The position numbers and the translations under genes were made by a program. DNA of 64,000 bases, taken from Apoda limacodes. Taxonomy: Eukaryota; Arthropoda; Insecta; Lepidoptera; Limacodidae. The notes below the pieces were generated by a model. It was not told the origin of the DNA. It saw nothing but the letters and a program-made list of their open reading frames with translations, and made no database searches. Numbering within the stretch: the first letter of the stretch is position 1; every line of letters starts with the position of its first letter. Positions 1-12,289 of this stretch are shown one piece after another. Location: assembly GCA_946406115.1 (NCBI GenBank), contig OX291555.1, forward strand, positions 13,100,001-13,164,000, in the 5' to 3' direction.

Positions 1-2284
1 GCAGTGCTGGTACTTTGGGGAAATCTAAGTAAATATCAAATTATTTATCAGATATTTAGAAAATATGATAAGCAAGATATGATATGATAAGCAATATGAG
101 GTGTATTTGTATTTTAAATGGAATGAAATATACCAGTATGTACCTTAAATAACATAACTCCAAAAACTTTTTAAATAACTACTTTACCATGCCAGTATTT
201 TAGAGTTTTAATAGACCGAATTAGTTTTCGTTAACTAAACTATGAAAAACGTTTCGGTGTTTCTATTATTAATGTCTAAAAGGTTTTTTATTGTTTTTTT
301 TTAAAAGGATTAATATCCTGACTGTTAATGCTTGATATAGACTGGTTTTAGAAATTTCAAATCTTAGAATTTAATGTTCTTGTAAGGAAAGGAAAGGTAT
401 ACATCGAGGGTTGTGTAATTTCGTATACGATGTAGGTATAATAGGAATATTGTATATCGACAGGGTTTCAAGGTTTTAAAAGGCGATGTCGACAATTAAC
501 ACCGAGACAATCATTAGTCTCTCGATTTGGTACTACCTAAGCATGACAGCGAGCGACGACTTGATGACTTGCAAAATTAGCTAATTAAAATTAGCGTAGG
601 TACTGGCGTGAATTTTATTAAAGTATGGATATCAAACACAATTGTTTGTAGACACAGTTCGCATTGAGTTGGTTAGGGCCTAAGCCTCTATCTCCAAGGA
701 AAAAGCTGTACCCTGCGGGTGTACAATTGCTTAGGCAAGGCAAGGGAAAAATCATAAACGAAAAAAAAAAAAAAATTTCTATACATCTTCGAGCAGCTTA
801 AACATTTCTTTATATTTGTATTTTTTAATAATGTTTTGTGTATAAAATTCAACTACCGTATGTTTGTATCTGCCAAATTCAAACAATAGTCGACGGTTTG
901 ATTAAAAATTTTGATATAATGTTGCATTTATACCTATATTTATAAGATTGTTTTTTATATCCCGAAGTTCCGACGGGTCCGGCCGGGTGGAGTAAGAGCA
1001 CGTAAGAGTAGGTATATCACAGTAAAAAATTTCGTGTTTTTTATATTATTATTGTCAAATTAGTATGGTATACATAACTCAATATTATTCATGCTTCAAA
1101 TACCAAAGAAAACTCGTAGAACCGACATTATTGTGCATAGTCGAAATAGTATAGACGAACTAAGTTGTGGTACTTGCATGCGATCACAACACAACGGCAA
1201 CACATCGTTTGCGTGCACTATTTATCTCAACAACGGAGCTTGACCCCTATAGCCAAAAATCGAAAAAAAAAAATTATAAAATGAAATAATAGGATCTGGA
1301 AGAGCAAAGTAATTGTGTTATAAAAATATTAAAATACCCGTTATCAACATCGTAACGCTTTGGCAGTAGCTCGTTTGGCAAAATGTACACAGTTCTATTA
1401 TGAATCATTTTTTTTTTTTCACTACCAAGTATAAATTAATGACATGAATTAGAAAACAATTTATGCAAGTATCAAGTTACTGTTATTAAAAAAATAATTA
1501 TCGATATGGCAAATATTTGGAAGCACTGAATTTTTTGAATATCGAACGCTTTCTTTATTTTTAAGAATCACAAAAAAAAACTTTGTCTATATTATTTTCC
1601 CGCCATTTTGTTACTATTTTGGCGAGCAACGGGTGTACCGGCGGCGGGCAAAGGGGTGACTGGACGTAGCCCATTTCTTAAGGTTCGTATTGTGTGCCAG
1701 TGGTGGCAAGCATTACGTGTTCTAAGAAGCTAAGGTGGCGTGTTGTGTTACGATAATTAGTGACGATAAGAAATACCGATACAAACATTTTTTTTCTTTG
1801 TGGCGCAGCAATTGAAAACTATGAACTACCTTCAAGGTCGAAGGATATTGCATGATTCACTTTTGTATTTTGATAGATACTTAATCTGGTTACGAGAGAG
1901 TGAATAACGACGTGCTATTGAGTAAACTTTCAATTACTTATTTGCAAAAATCTGATCTTAACTAAACTGTAATTCAGATCAGATTTTCTGAAATAACTAA
2001 TTATTTTTAACCTTTTTAGTGCATTTTTTCGAAGCCAGTTGTTTTTTTGTTAAAAAGTTTTTATTTTTTACTTTTGAATTGCTTTTTTCGTACACTAAAT
2101 ACATCCATACTCATTAAAAATATTTTATACAATCATAAACAAAAAGGCGTTTCAGCAGTTCCAAATTAACACCAATTATTTTTTTTCCCCAAAAAAAGTT
2201 TTAAATTCTCTAAATCAATATGGGACCACCTCGGTAGTAATATACCCTTTTGAATAAAAAAAGAATTTTGCAATCTGTCTATAT
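1..2284. other. AT-rich DNA, no gene recognised
   Basis: This lies on the 3' side of the minus-strand gene and could be intron or intergenic. No coding segment with splice signals could be supported. An inverted repeat with 12-bp perfect arms (1947..1958 and 1976..1987) is the only structure noted. A GC-richer patch near 1620-1740 has no readable content. Confidence 0.5.
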
Positions 2285-2660
2285 ATGACGGAGTTCTGCC
2301 CGAACATACATAAAAAAATGTATAAACATCGAATTGAGAACTGCCTCAAAGTCAATGTCAAAATGGTCAAAAATAAGCTTTACACCAAAACTACTCAGAT
2401 GTTTTGGAAACTATGTCAGTGGTCAACGAGTAACAATAACGAGATGATATTAACCATATGTTCAACGAGCTGGGAACAGATCACAACCCTACCACACAAG
2501 ATCCGGAACAAGCCAGGGCAGTTCATTGAGACCTGGTTCTCTTTTTGATTATGACGGGTCATCAAAAATGTGAGGTGCCTAATGCTCGCCGATAATCTCA
2601 AGCTAAGCATGGCTGTGGGATCTGTGATATCCAGTATGAGAATGGAGTATCAATAATTGT
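2285..2660 (+). mobile_element. Decayed Jockey/CR1-type LINE relic
   Basis: The 2285 frame resembles the linker ahead of a LINE reverse transcriptase (a conserved FWKLC-like block after a YKHRIEN-like one). After a stop, a +1 segment near 2560-2640 reads VIKNVRCLMLADNLKLS, close to the catalytic FADDLKL region with ADD changed to ADN. The element is broken by stops and non-functional. The call rests on short motif similarity only. Confidence 0.35.
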
Positions 2661-4020
2661 CTCCGCACCAAATGTCGTACACCAGATACAGGACTCCCTA
2701 ATATTACAGCTATACGCTCTCAGACGATGCACGTACTATTTCAAGAGGTGGCCGCGTACCAAAGCGCAGCGGGGAACCGGGACGAATTACCTTGTTAAGG
2801 TTGCGGATGGCTAATGTCTTTAGTTGGATATAATGATGACGATATAACTGCAATTTTTCACCAAATATCTTACTATTCTAAGAACACTTCTAGAGAGTGC
2901 TATAGGTACCATGATCCACTGCATTCATTGCTCTATCATGTTCATATAGGTCAGCGGTGCTAAAAATGAAAATGCCCCCAGCAAATGGCAGTAAGTTCGC
3001 TCGCGACGCAATTGTAAAATATAATACTGTTAGTAGTAGGTAATAAAGTCCAAAAAGAATTTTAAAAGTTTTATTAAAAAATGTTTTCACACACCTACTT
3101 GTTATACGAAGAGTGAATGTGACGGATGTGCTAGCATGTTTTTGCCATGATTTCTAATTCAAGGTTCAATAGGACAGTGTGTTTCTCAACTGAACCTGAC
3201 TTTATGGTCATTTTAGAGTGTGGCCTACGACAAAATGTCGTTTGCCGAGACACCTAGTCTAATAAACATATTTAGGTCACAGTAAATACTTATAAATTGT
3301 CTTTGGCAGTAGTTCTTGCAATTAACTACAGTATGGCGACAAAGAATGATCTACTACTCTAAGTTAATACGATGCATGTATCCAATACTTGGTCTTAGGT
3401 TATAGAGCACTGTACACACTGCGTTGTAGAAAATTCGACCGGTCGATTGACTGTTTTAAGAAGTAATATAAGACTGACGACTCGGCACACAAATTACTGA
3501 ACTTTTATATAATTTTCTATAAATTTAGATTATCATGATAATCTAGACATGTGCAGTGCAGATGCTAAATAAGAATGAAATGAAGGCATTTTTAGTAAAA
3601 TGAAGCATACTTGATTTTTCTCTCCGAAATTGTATGTACCTACTTCACCTCAATGCATTGCTATCTGTCTAGAGATTAGACTGCAACTATGTAGATGCAT
3701 TGAGAGAATATATCATTGTGAAGTATTGAATCTATACTTAGTACGCGGTGAATTATAATTTCTCTAAAACAGTCTTGGTTCTTTTAAAAATTGTGTCATT
3801 TTTCTGAACAACGAGATTCTTAGTATTCCAGTTAGCACAATTTTGTCGGTATATTTTTATATCAAAAGAAGAAATTTCCCCTTTACAGTAAAATTAGCTG
3901 TTGCATTTTAACTGATGCTACGTCTAAAATTTGTTTTATTTGAATTATATTAAAAATTCTTCTTCTTCAAGAAATAAATTATTATTATAAGAATAATTAA
4001 ATAAATTATAAGAAGCAACG
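2661..4020. other. No recognisable feature
   Basis: AT-rich with scattered short frames on both strands but no supported exon. A weak inverted repeat (3649..3658 with 3695..3704) lies near 3.65 kb. Confidence 0.5.
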
Positions 4021-4120
4021 CGCGACTGATGCCCCAGGTGATGCAAGCGTCTATAGACTGCGGTAACCGCTTAACATCAGGCCGAGCGCAAGCTTATTTG
4101 CCACCTTAGTGGTATAAAAA
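4021..4120 (-). mobile_element. 3' tail of a CR1/Zenon-like LINE (or a SINE sharing it)
   Basis: On the minus strand this matches the 3' UTR of the LINE copy at 34199..35213: a gatgccc...gttgcaagcgtc-like start, a catcaggc block, then tttgccaccttagtggtat followed by an A-rich end. Only the tail survives, as expected for 5'-truncated retroinsertion. Several differences from the 34-kb copy show it is older. Confidence 0.6.
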
Positions 4121-4806
4121 AATATACAAAATATTACATTCTATTATACAGACACACATATACAACACCAACCCACAGCGTTATAACTAAATTAAACTAC
4201 CATTTTTAGTTTCCTGACTGTCATGATTTAAAGCTACCTAATGAATTACCTATTTTTTTGAATAATAACTTTACTTTACCACTCATCGTATGTATTAATG
4301 TAAAATAATAGACATATATAGTGAATGTAAGGATGCTTCTAAAAAGCTAAAGGATGATTTATTTAGTTAACTAGGACTTTTTTAAAATAGTTTAGTTCTC
4401 TAAACGCTGTACGACGCAACAAACTTTCGGTGGCAATGAGGTTATTGTAGGATTGTCCACAAAATCATAAACAGTATAGAGTATATGAATTTATAGTCAT
4501 GTTATTTGCATAATTAATAAGCATTTATAAGCATTTATATACCTATAAAGAAATATTTATTAAACACACACCTTGTTTTAGATGTTTATGATTGTTTTCA
4601 GATTTTTCTAAAACCTCCCACTCTTGTTTTTGGAAAAACTTAAATGAGAAACCAATATAATTACACGTCAGGTACATAATGTATTGTTTAACCTCCTAAA
4701 AATATTCATTAAAATCAATATTCAACGTGAACAATTTTAAAACTTCACTTCTCTAATAAGGAAAGGCTTCTTCTCTGAGCCAAATATCAAGCCTACGTCT
4801 TAGTAC
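4121..4806. other. No recognisable feature
   Basis: AT-rich sequence without a supported gene or repeat. Confidence 0.5.
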
Positions 4807-5000
4807 ATAAAAAATCGGTCAAGTGCGAGATGGATTCGCACATTTTGGGTTCCGTACCACCATTTAATTTACGAATACAAACAATTACAAATAGTATGCC
4901 GCTAATTGTTATTATAATTAGGAGCTAACATTATAATCACTGCTAGGACGGACGGAAGGACAGACAGACCGCGCGTAGTAGGCTTAGTAATAGGGTTCCG
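4807..5000 (-). repeat. Degraded copy of the hairpin-tail repeat family
   Basis: It starts with tcggtcaagtgcgag (the complement of the family's GCACTTGGCC end), carries gggttccgtacc and a GGACGGAC/GACAGAC run, and ends tagggttccg. The order matches minus-strand copies at 24814..25682 and 55094..55509, but the centre is largely lost. Confidence 0.6.
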
Positions 5001-5867
5001 CTGGCACCTTTCGGAAATATAGGTATCGGTTTAAACATGACCGAAAGAAAGTACAACCGAAATTTTTGTACCATGTAACATAATATGTATGTAATAGGGT
5101 TGCCAACGTATAATATCTACGTGTAGAATTTACGCAACGGAAATTAAAGTAATTCCCAAAGCGATCCTCGATATAATGAACGATGTCGATAGTTAGTAGC
5201 ATCGAACTACGGCCACATAATAGTACGCATAGGTACGAGTAGGAGGTTAACGGTCAGTAGTCTTACAGCTAGGTTTTGGTTTTTTTTTGCATTATTATCG
5301 AATTTCGGACATAGTTGTTATACCCCTAATATAAGAAATAAGGTAGAAAAAAATACATAAATTATGATATATAATTTTATAAATAAATTTTATAAATATC
5401 AGATACATATTTAGGTAAATAATCAAGCAGCTATTCATCATCCTCATCATCATGTATAGACGTGCCAAGATATTGTAGACTTCATTAGCTGGTCCGTGAA
5501 CAATGGTAAAACTATACAAAAACAATTTTCAAAGCCGGGGAAATTGTATTTGTAAATGTCAGACTATCAATACAAAACCACACAATGATTTTCTGTAAAG
5601 TCACCTCTATTAGGATCACTTACATATCTGGACATAATAAAAGAAATACAAGGTCTATATTTCGATGTCAGCGACGACAACGCGCGACAATTATTTGTGG
5701 CAGCCCTAGGAGCACAGTCAGGGCGCATGCAAATAAGTGGTCTGGTCACGCAGAGGTCCGCTCGATATACCACCGGCTCTCCTCGGCACGACACTTAAGC
5801 TGCGTTCGGTAAAACTGTGCTATAACTCCACGTTGCAGCGACACTATCATTAGAATAATCATAAGCG
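5001..5867. other. No gene recognised; partly GC-rich
   Basis: Overlapping frames on both strands at 5567-5812 are open mainly because of local GC content and lack recognisable motifs. A short ATC/CATCAT run near 5440-5455 resembles the ATGATG tail of RTE LINEs in minus orientation. Confidence 0.4.
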
Positions 5868-6349
5868 CCGGCAAGGGGGTGCCAGGTGGTGCACTTGCAC
5901 CCGTTGGGAATCTCGGGATTAACAGGAATTATTGAAATAAAAAGCCGTCTGTTGGAAATAATGTTTTTTTTTCACAATAATTAGTAGGCAGTAATTACAA
6001 AATTCTCATTTAAAAAGCAACTGCAGCCGGCGGGGTTTGTGACCGAACTTATTAATGACGTTTTCTATTTATTGTCCTTGGTTATCTTGCCTCGGTGGAC
6101 ACTTAACAAGCATAATCCAGACAGTCGCTCGTCAACTTTTGTGGACCTATTCCAAGTTTTAACTCTTCTCAGTGTGCTAAAAGATCTTTCTATTGTGCAC
6201 GTTGTGACGGGTAGACTAAGGCCAATTATGATCGCTTCTGCTACCGAAGGAAAGAAATCTTTTGCCTCGTCGATGTAGTCTATATGATTTTTTTCATATC
6301 GATCAACTCCACTGATATCATTTGCCGCTGGCTGTGGATATTTCCACAT
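5868..6349 (-). mobile_element. hAT transposon remnant: transposase C-terminal dimerisation region
   Basis: The minus frame 6349..6065 ends with CTIERSFSTLRRVKTW followed by ERLSGLCLLSVHR. This is the signature of the hAT transposase C-terminal dimerisation domain, of the type in zinc-finger MYM/THAP-associated transposases. About 94 residues remain of a protein normally 600 or more; the DDE catalytic core and zinc finger are absent. Downstream, the minus strand reads GCACCACCTGGCACCCCC near 5870-5905, resembling hAT subterminal sequence, so this may be the element's 3' end. It is not host coding sequence. Confidence 0.75.
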
Positions 6350-9300
6350 TTCAAACCATTAGAATTAAGGAATTAAGGAACGGTTTTTCTAACTTAATTT
6401 TTTATATAATCTATAGGTTTCTGAAGGCCTCTGTTAAAATTAGAAACTATATTTATATAGGGGACGATGAGGGATTTGCGGACGCGGGGTAAAAGCAGAC
6501 ACAGCTATATCATCTCTATCCCCATCCGCGCTTTGCTGTCATAATCACGCGATACTCTTTTGTCGGCCATCTTTAGTGCAATCAGTTACGACGGTCGACT
6601 GCGCATCGTATTCAAGCTAAGTAATGTCAAACCATTTGGTTACTTTTAATTTATTTCTTGGGGCTTATTATTTTATTTTCATATGGCATGGCAATCAATC
6701 AATCAATGGCTTAATGGGAGCATCTGAGTTTAACTCTTAGATCAGGCCAAACTCAAAATCATTGTTGGGCTAAATAGATAAAAATCGGATCATCAGCGGT
6801 CCGCAAAGCTTATAAAAGCATCTTATTGCACCCGTCGTAGTAGTTATTAAATTCATAGAGCGATTTTTTACTATAACTAATTTGTTAAAAGATAACACAC
6901 CTATACGAAATAAATCTATCAAAACTAAACAGTGAATGTATTTAAAATCCTTTTTTCCTTACGGAATTTGAATATAAACTACTCTTAAAAATGAAGCGGG
7001 CCGCGGCCAGATTCATAGAGGTTATTTAAAATATTCAAATACTACAGTTCATTATATTTCAAGTCATATTTAAATATTCGAATACCAAGCACTATACCAG
7101 ATTAATGAAATGTCCAGAAGTATTTATAAACAAAAAACAAATTTTGAAGTGACGTTGACTTGCATGAAATGGTGGGCGCAATAATTATCGGATTTTTTTT
7201 AGCCAGACCATGGTGTTGGAACTAGCTGCAGTTATCGAATCGATATCGAACTAGGGTTTTTAAACGGCCTATTGTTGCTACACACAACACAAGCAGACAA
7301 GAACTGAAGAAAATGTGCGAGAGTGACAAAGATTAACTTCACAAAACAACAAAACAGCGACGAAGTGCACAAGTTTGTGTAAATTAGCTTTTGCCTATAA
7401 CAAAAAACTTGCCTTAAATCAATCTTACCATTACCATTACCATTTCAATAAAGTTATCTCAGTTTCAGTGTATGTTTTTACATAAATAAACACAAAAATC
7501 AAAATGCTTGCTGTCTGAGCTGAGCGAGTCATTGTCGAAACACCAACACTGGCGTTAATATCAGAACCAACCTCACGTAGTAGGACTGTTTACTAGCTCT
7601 AGGGCTGGCGCTAATACCATGAGTACCTAGTTTTTTATACTTTGGCCGCACAACGGATAAGATTTTAGAGTCTATCATGTTAGACTAACCTCATTTTTGG
7701 TCATAGGATTGATCACTGGACTATTTATACTCCGTTTATAGCTAGTTATACTCTTTTCACGTAGACGGCGACAGAAGCTTGGAAGACTTAGATACATTTT
7801 TCCGTGGTAAAGACACACAATAATGTGTTCTTATATGGCCTATCAAATACACTCAGACATGTACAAAGAAGGAGCTGACAATCAAGTGTATGTTTGGACA
7901 GGCAGTGTCACTGACGTCTACACAAAACGAGAAAAAACTTGCAACTCTCTATATAAACGTTAGTTCTACATTTGCATGGTTTTCAAGTTTCAGCTTTTAA
8001 GCTTGAAGTTAGTGCCTCAAATCAAAAGTCAACTATTCATGCACAATTATAAAATAACTGTCGATATCTCCAACGAGTAACTTGAACTATTTTCCGTGAA
8101 CAGCTTGCTTTAGATGTCAGTACGACACCTGTCAAACATGACTGAAACTGGACGAAGTTTTACGAAACCGGTAGGATAATATTCTCTAGGGGTTTACGAT
8201 AGTACCGGGATATAAAAATGGCTGTAATTATTCGATTTATTTAAAAATCAGCACTTTTTCTTTTGTTCCATTTCGTGTGTCATACCTACCGACTTTAGTT
8301 AATTAAAAACGTCGCCATTATTTTTGTTTATGTACATAAAATAAAGCACAGGTTAAAATTAAAGATGTTATGCTATTAATTTCCGAATTTGTAAAAATAA
8401 TAAGTAAGTGCACAGGTAATGATAGAAAACACGAACTTTGAAAGTAGTTTAGGCAGTGTGTGTGTGTTTGAATATTTACATGAACAAAAAATTAATATTG
8501 TTTAGACTAGGCAGTTATAGTCAACGGCTGTTGTATTTGGGATTTTGATCTGATCTGAGTATTGGGAAAGTAAGGGAAAAACAAGGTATCTACTCAAAAA
8601 AATAATTTAAAAAACAATAGGTACTATTTCACTGGCTAAATTCGTGTTAACATACAAATAATAATAAAATGTTTGGAACGATATACGGGTTTGAGATAGC
8701 ATACCACAATTAACTTTTACAATATACAGGACAATAAGCAGCAAGTTTTTGGTGAGTCGATTTTGGTAATGTGTTTGCCTACCCTAACTAAAACATCTGT
8801 GCATGCCACTGTACTATATATAATTTATACAATATAATTATACAATTATATTTTGTTTTCAGAAACAAATGACATTAAGCTGCGTACAGTGGGGGGTGGT
8901 AACGCTAAAGTATCATATACAAATGAGATTTTAACCGTTTCAAGTTCCAATTTTATCTCGTTATATTCAAAACATCCATTGGTTAAATTACTCTAAATCC
9001 ATCGACTGATTTTGATTTTTGATACTTACATACTTGTATGCATATAACTAGCTAAATCCGGCCATGCTTCCGTGTATCTTCCTCGCGAAAAACCCGTTTT
9101 CGTGGGAACTTCAGAAAAAAAATACAACACAACAAGTTTATGAAAATTCATCCAGTTATTTCGACACAACCATACGAAAGATGACTTTTTCATACATTAT
9201 AAAGATTTATTTTATGTTTTAAGCTCTAAAATCTAGAGTCTAGATCGAAACAAATAAAATAAAAATTTAAAAAAAATCTGCTTGGAAATATGCGCTTGGA

Positions 9301-9566
9301 CAGATTCGTAAATAGATTGAGCCCCTATAAGCTATTGTCCTTATGGCCCAGGAAAATGACTTGCCGAGACTGGTCGTGATTGCATATTAAACACAAGTTT
9401 TTTTCAATTAGTTTGCCTTAGAAAAATATCAAAGACATCGAAAGCGTTTCAATTTTCTTGGTTCAAATAAAATGTCTTATATGCCAAAATGAGAAAATTA
9501 ATACAAAAATGACCACCCCATGAACGCCTTACTTAGTACTCCAAAATTTTTGCAATCAGGGAGCTT
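6350..9566. other. No gene recognised
   Basis: A long AT-rich stretch without a supported exon. The next exon of the minus-strand gene, which must begin with one base completing an AG codon, could be here but I could not identify it. Confidence 0.45.
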
Positions 9567-9667
9567 ATTGGGAACAGTGTCGTTAATTCGAGAGTAAAAT
9601 TATAATATATATGCATTAATTTTTATCTGAAATTCCAGAGTCTGGCGAACTCGAGACTGTTCCCAAT
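9567..9667. repeat. Small inverted-repeat (foldback) element
   Basis: ATTGGGAACAGTGTCG at the left end is answered on the other strand by ATTGGGAACAGTCTCG at the right end, about 100 bp apart, followed on each side by partly matching sequence. This is consistent with a very short MITE. No clear target-site duplication was seen. Confidence 0.45.
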
Positions 9668-12289
9668 TTGGTTTTTACTCCAACATGCATGTATCCAATA
9701 CCCGTTAGCTGTCTAAACCCAAACTTGAAAGCTATAACGAACTTTTACATATAACTGTAAAAGTGTAAACATAACGACATAGAAAATAAAAACGGACTTT
9801 CGTGTAGCAAATTGGGAAATTAATTAACATTGTATAACAACTTTCAACTCCAACAAATAGATAAACATTAACAAAAAGTAAAACTATCGCACACTGACTG
9901 AGATTACACAAACCACAAACCAATTTCATATTAAACGTGCATCAAAAGAAAACTATCATAGACAATATTCTACGCACGTCGGAGTCTGCAGGGAAACGTT
10001 GGTGAAAACGCATCGAAATCTCTCGGGAAAGGCGTAACCAACGCACACTTTCTATTACAATTGTGTAATATCTAAGTACAATTTATAATTATAACAATCT
10101 TATATAAAGAGATAAAATTTGTTTGTTAACATGCATCTTTGTAACTTACTGCTTAAACGATTCATATTTTTTTGTTATTACTAGAAAGATACACTATTAA
10201 ATAGTGGTAACATTTCGGTCGGAGTATTATTTTTTATATTATGGTAGTAACATAGGCTATCTCGGTATATTTTGTTTTATTTAATTTAAATTTTCTGATT
10301 GATTAAATTAATATCAATATCTTACATTTTTATCACGTTGCAACGAAGCACCTGGGTGGCCTGATTTTTATGAATAGTTGGAGGTACTAAAAAGGATACA
10401 AAATACTTAATATACCGATCAAGAGTTCCATGAAAACAGGTTTTTAAGAGGGCAAAACCGGGGGCATTTTAGGTGAATCAAAATTTATAATAGGAAAGAC
10501 CTATTCTAGGAGTTCTTCAATGCGACAAGTTGTGAAATTAGGATATTTGTTGATGAAGTAGAGTGGATGGCACATGTTCGGAGCTCAAAGGATTTTGAGT
10601 GTCAGTAAGCTGAAGTTGCATTAGGCTTAGGATGATAAGGACAAAAAAAAAGATTTTTAAAGAAAGGTTCTATATTGGAGACTGCGATCTGAAAAAAACA
10701 ACAACATATTGGACAACATTATTGGTTTGGGCTTTTCAAACTCTCCCCAAAGGACTTTATTTTAAAAATCCTTTTATGTTTATTAACTTTAAAATATAAC
10801 TGGCATAAAAACCATCAGATTTCATGCCAGATCAGTTTCATATTCCCTACCCAATTACTGTCACCGATGTTACGGCCTTGCATTAGATACCTCAATCGAG
10901 CATTATTTGCTTACCTTATAGTTCTCATCACTCTTGCACCCCATATCTCCGTAGCCACTTAACCGATCCTGCTCATGCTCAAACTTAAAAATTTTGTTGG
11001 CCTCAACTACCCTTGTACCAAAAATCATGGAGATAGAACAACAGTAGGTACTCAAGTTATTGTCGAACAAACATACAAAGATACAAGCATCTCACTACTC
11101 AAACAAGTGGTTAATGAGACATCTCAATTTCAAAGTCTACTTGTGTGTTCGTTATTGCTTAGCCTCATAACGGAGCATCTAATTTAGTACTTAATCTTTG
11201 ACACAGAGATAGTTAGGTATAACGTCGCAATCGAGAGTTCCCATTAGAAAAGATTTCACCGCAAGTCGCGCAGCAAAATACAAGTACCTTCACGTCACAA
11301 ACAACGCAAAGGTGTATCTTGATTTTAAGTACAGATGTAGTAGGATAGGCAGTAGAAAACATTAAATAGATATCTTTCAGAAATAATCGAATTTCGATAG
11401 TCGCGGCTAAAAGCTATACAGAAAGCCTATAATGACGGACAAAATATAACCTTACTAGCTTTGTAATTAGTTAAGATTTTAAGATTAAATTAAAATTATT
11501 TTTTATTTAATATAATTATTAAAAATTAAAGCAACAAAGTCTTTTATTACAACTAAGGTCGGGGTTTTCAACTCGAAGTTCCATGAATTTGTTTTTTTTA
11601 GACTTACATTACACTGATTCTAGTTGCCATAATGTCGCTATTTCTATGTCTGAAGAGTGGTCAATTTTGTGAGTTTATTATATATCAGTCCATAGGATAG
11701 ATTATTATAGAAACGCAAAGTTTATCATAAAACACAACACGCTTCTTAAGACTTACCTACAGGCCCTAAACGTTTCTGAGTCATGTTTATGTGTTCTTGA
11801 TCTCAGTGTTATTACACTGAGATCAGTTGTATTTGAGAGACATCACGAATCGTCTCACTTGCAAGTTGTACCATAGACCATATATATTCACTGTGGCCGC
11901 TTACTATGGGCTTTATAAGAAAGCTTAAGATCACTCACCAGGGGATGAAGAGAGGTATTGAGAGTTTTCCGACATTATTGAATTAGAAATTAGAAGAAGA
12001 AGGTACATAGCTCGATGAACCAAAGGCTGACGAGCTTTAGATGAGCTCTAGTAGAGACCACGTATCATATCACGTATAACATCGAATCCGCCAGATAGAT
12101 GAATGACCATGTAAAGTTTTCACTTTAGTTACAAGTGGCAGAGTTAAATGCGTTTAGAGGTACTGAGCATGGTAAAGTTATTAAACTCAGCAGTTAAAAA
12201 CCCTTAAAAAACTGAAAAGTTTATTTTTAATTAAATTAAGTTCCAAAATGTGCATAAAATATGCATTAAAAAAGGTATATAAAACTTAC
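9668..12289. other. Region downstream of exon 3; no gene recognised
   Basis: It contains the 3' continuation of the intron that starts at 12289 on the minus strand, but no downstream exon is supported. A perfect hairpin lies at 11798..11825. Confidence 0.5.
11798..11825. repeat. Perfect 12-bp hairpin
   Basis: TGATCTCAGTGT, a 4-base loop TATT, then its exact complement. The stem has average GC content. The function is unknown; no T-run follows and the arms are too short for a typical microRNA precursor. Confidence 0.7.

Noticed and set aside
5567..5812. Opposed 75-codon frames in a GC-rich patch
   Set aside because: Both are open because of base composition, with no recognisable protein features.
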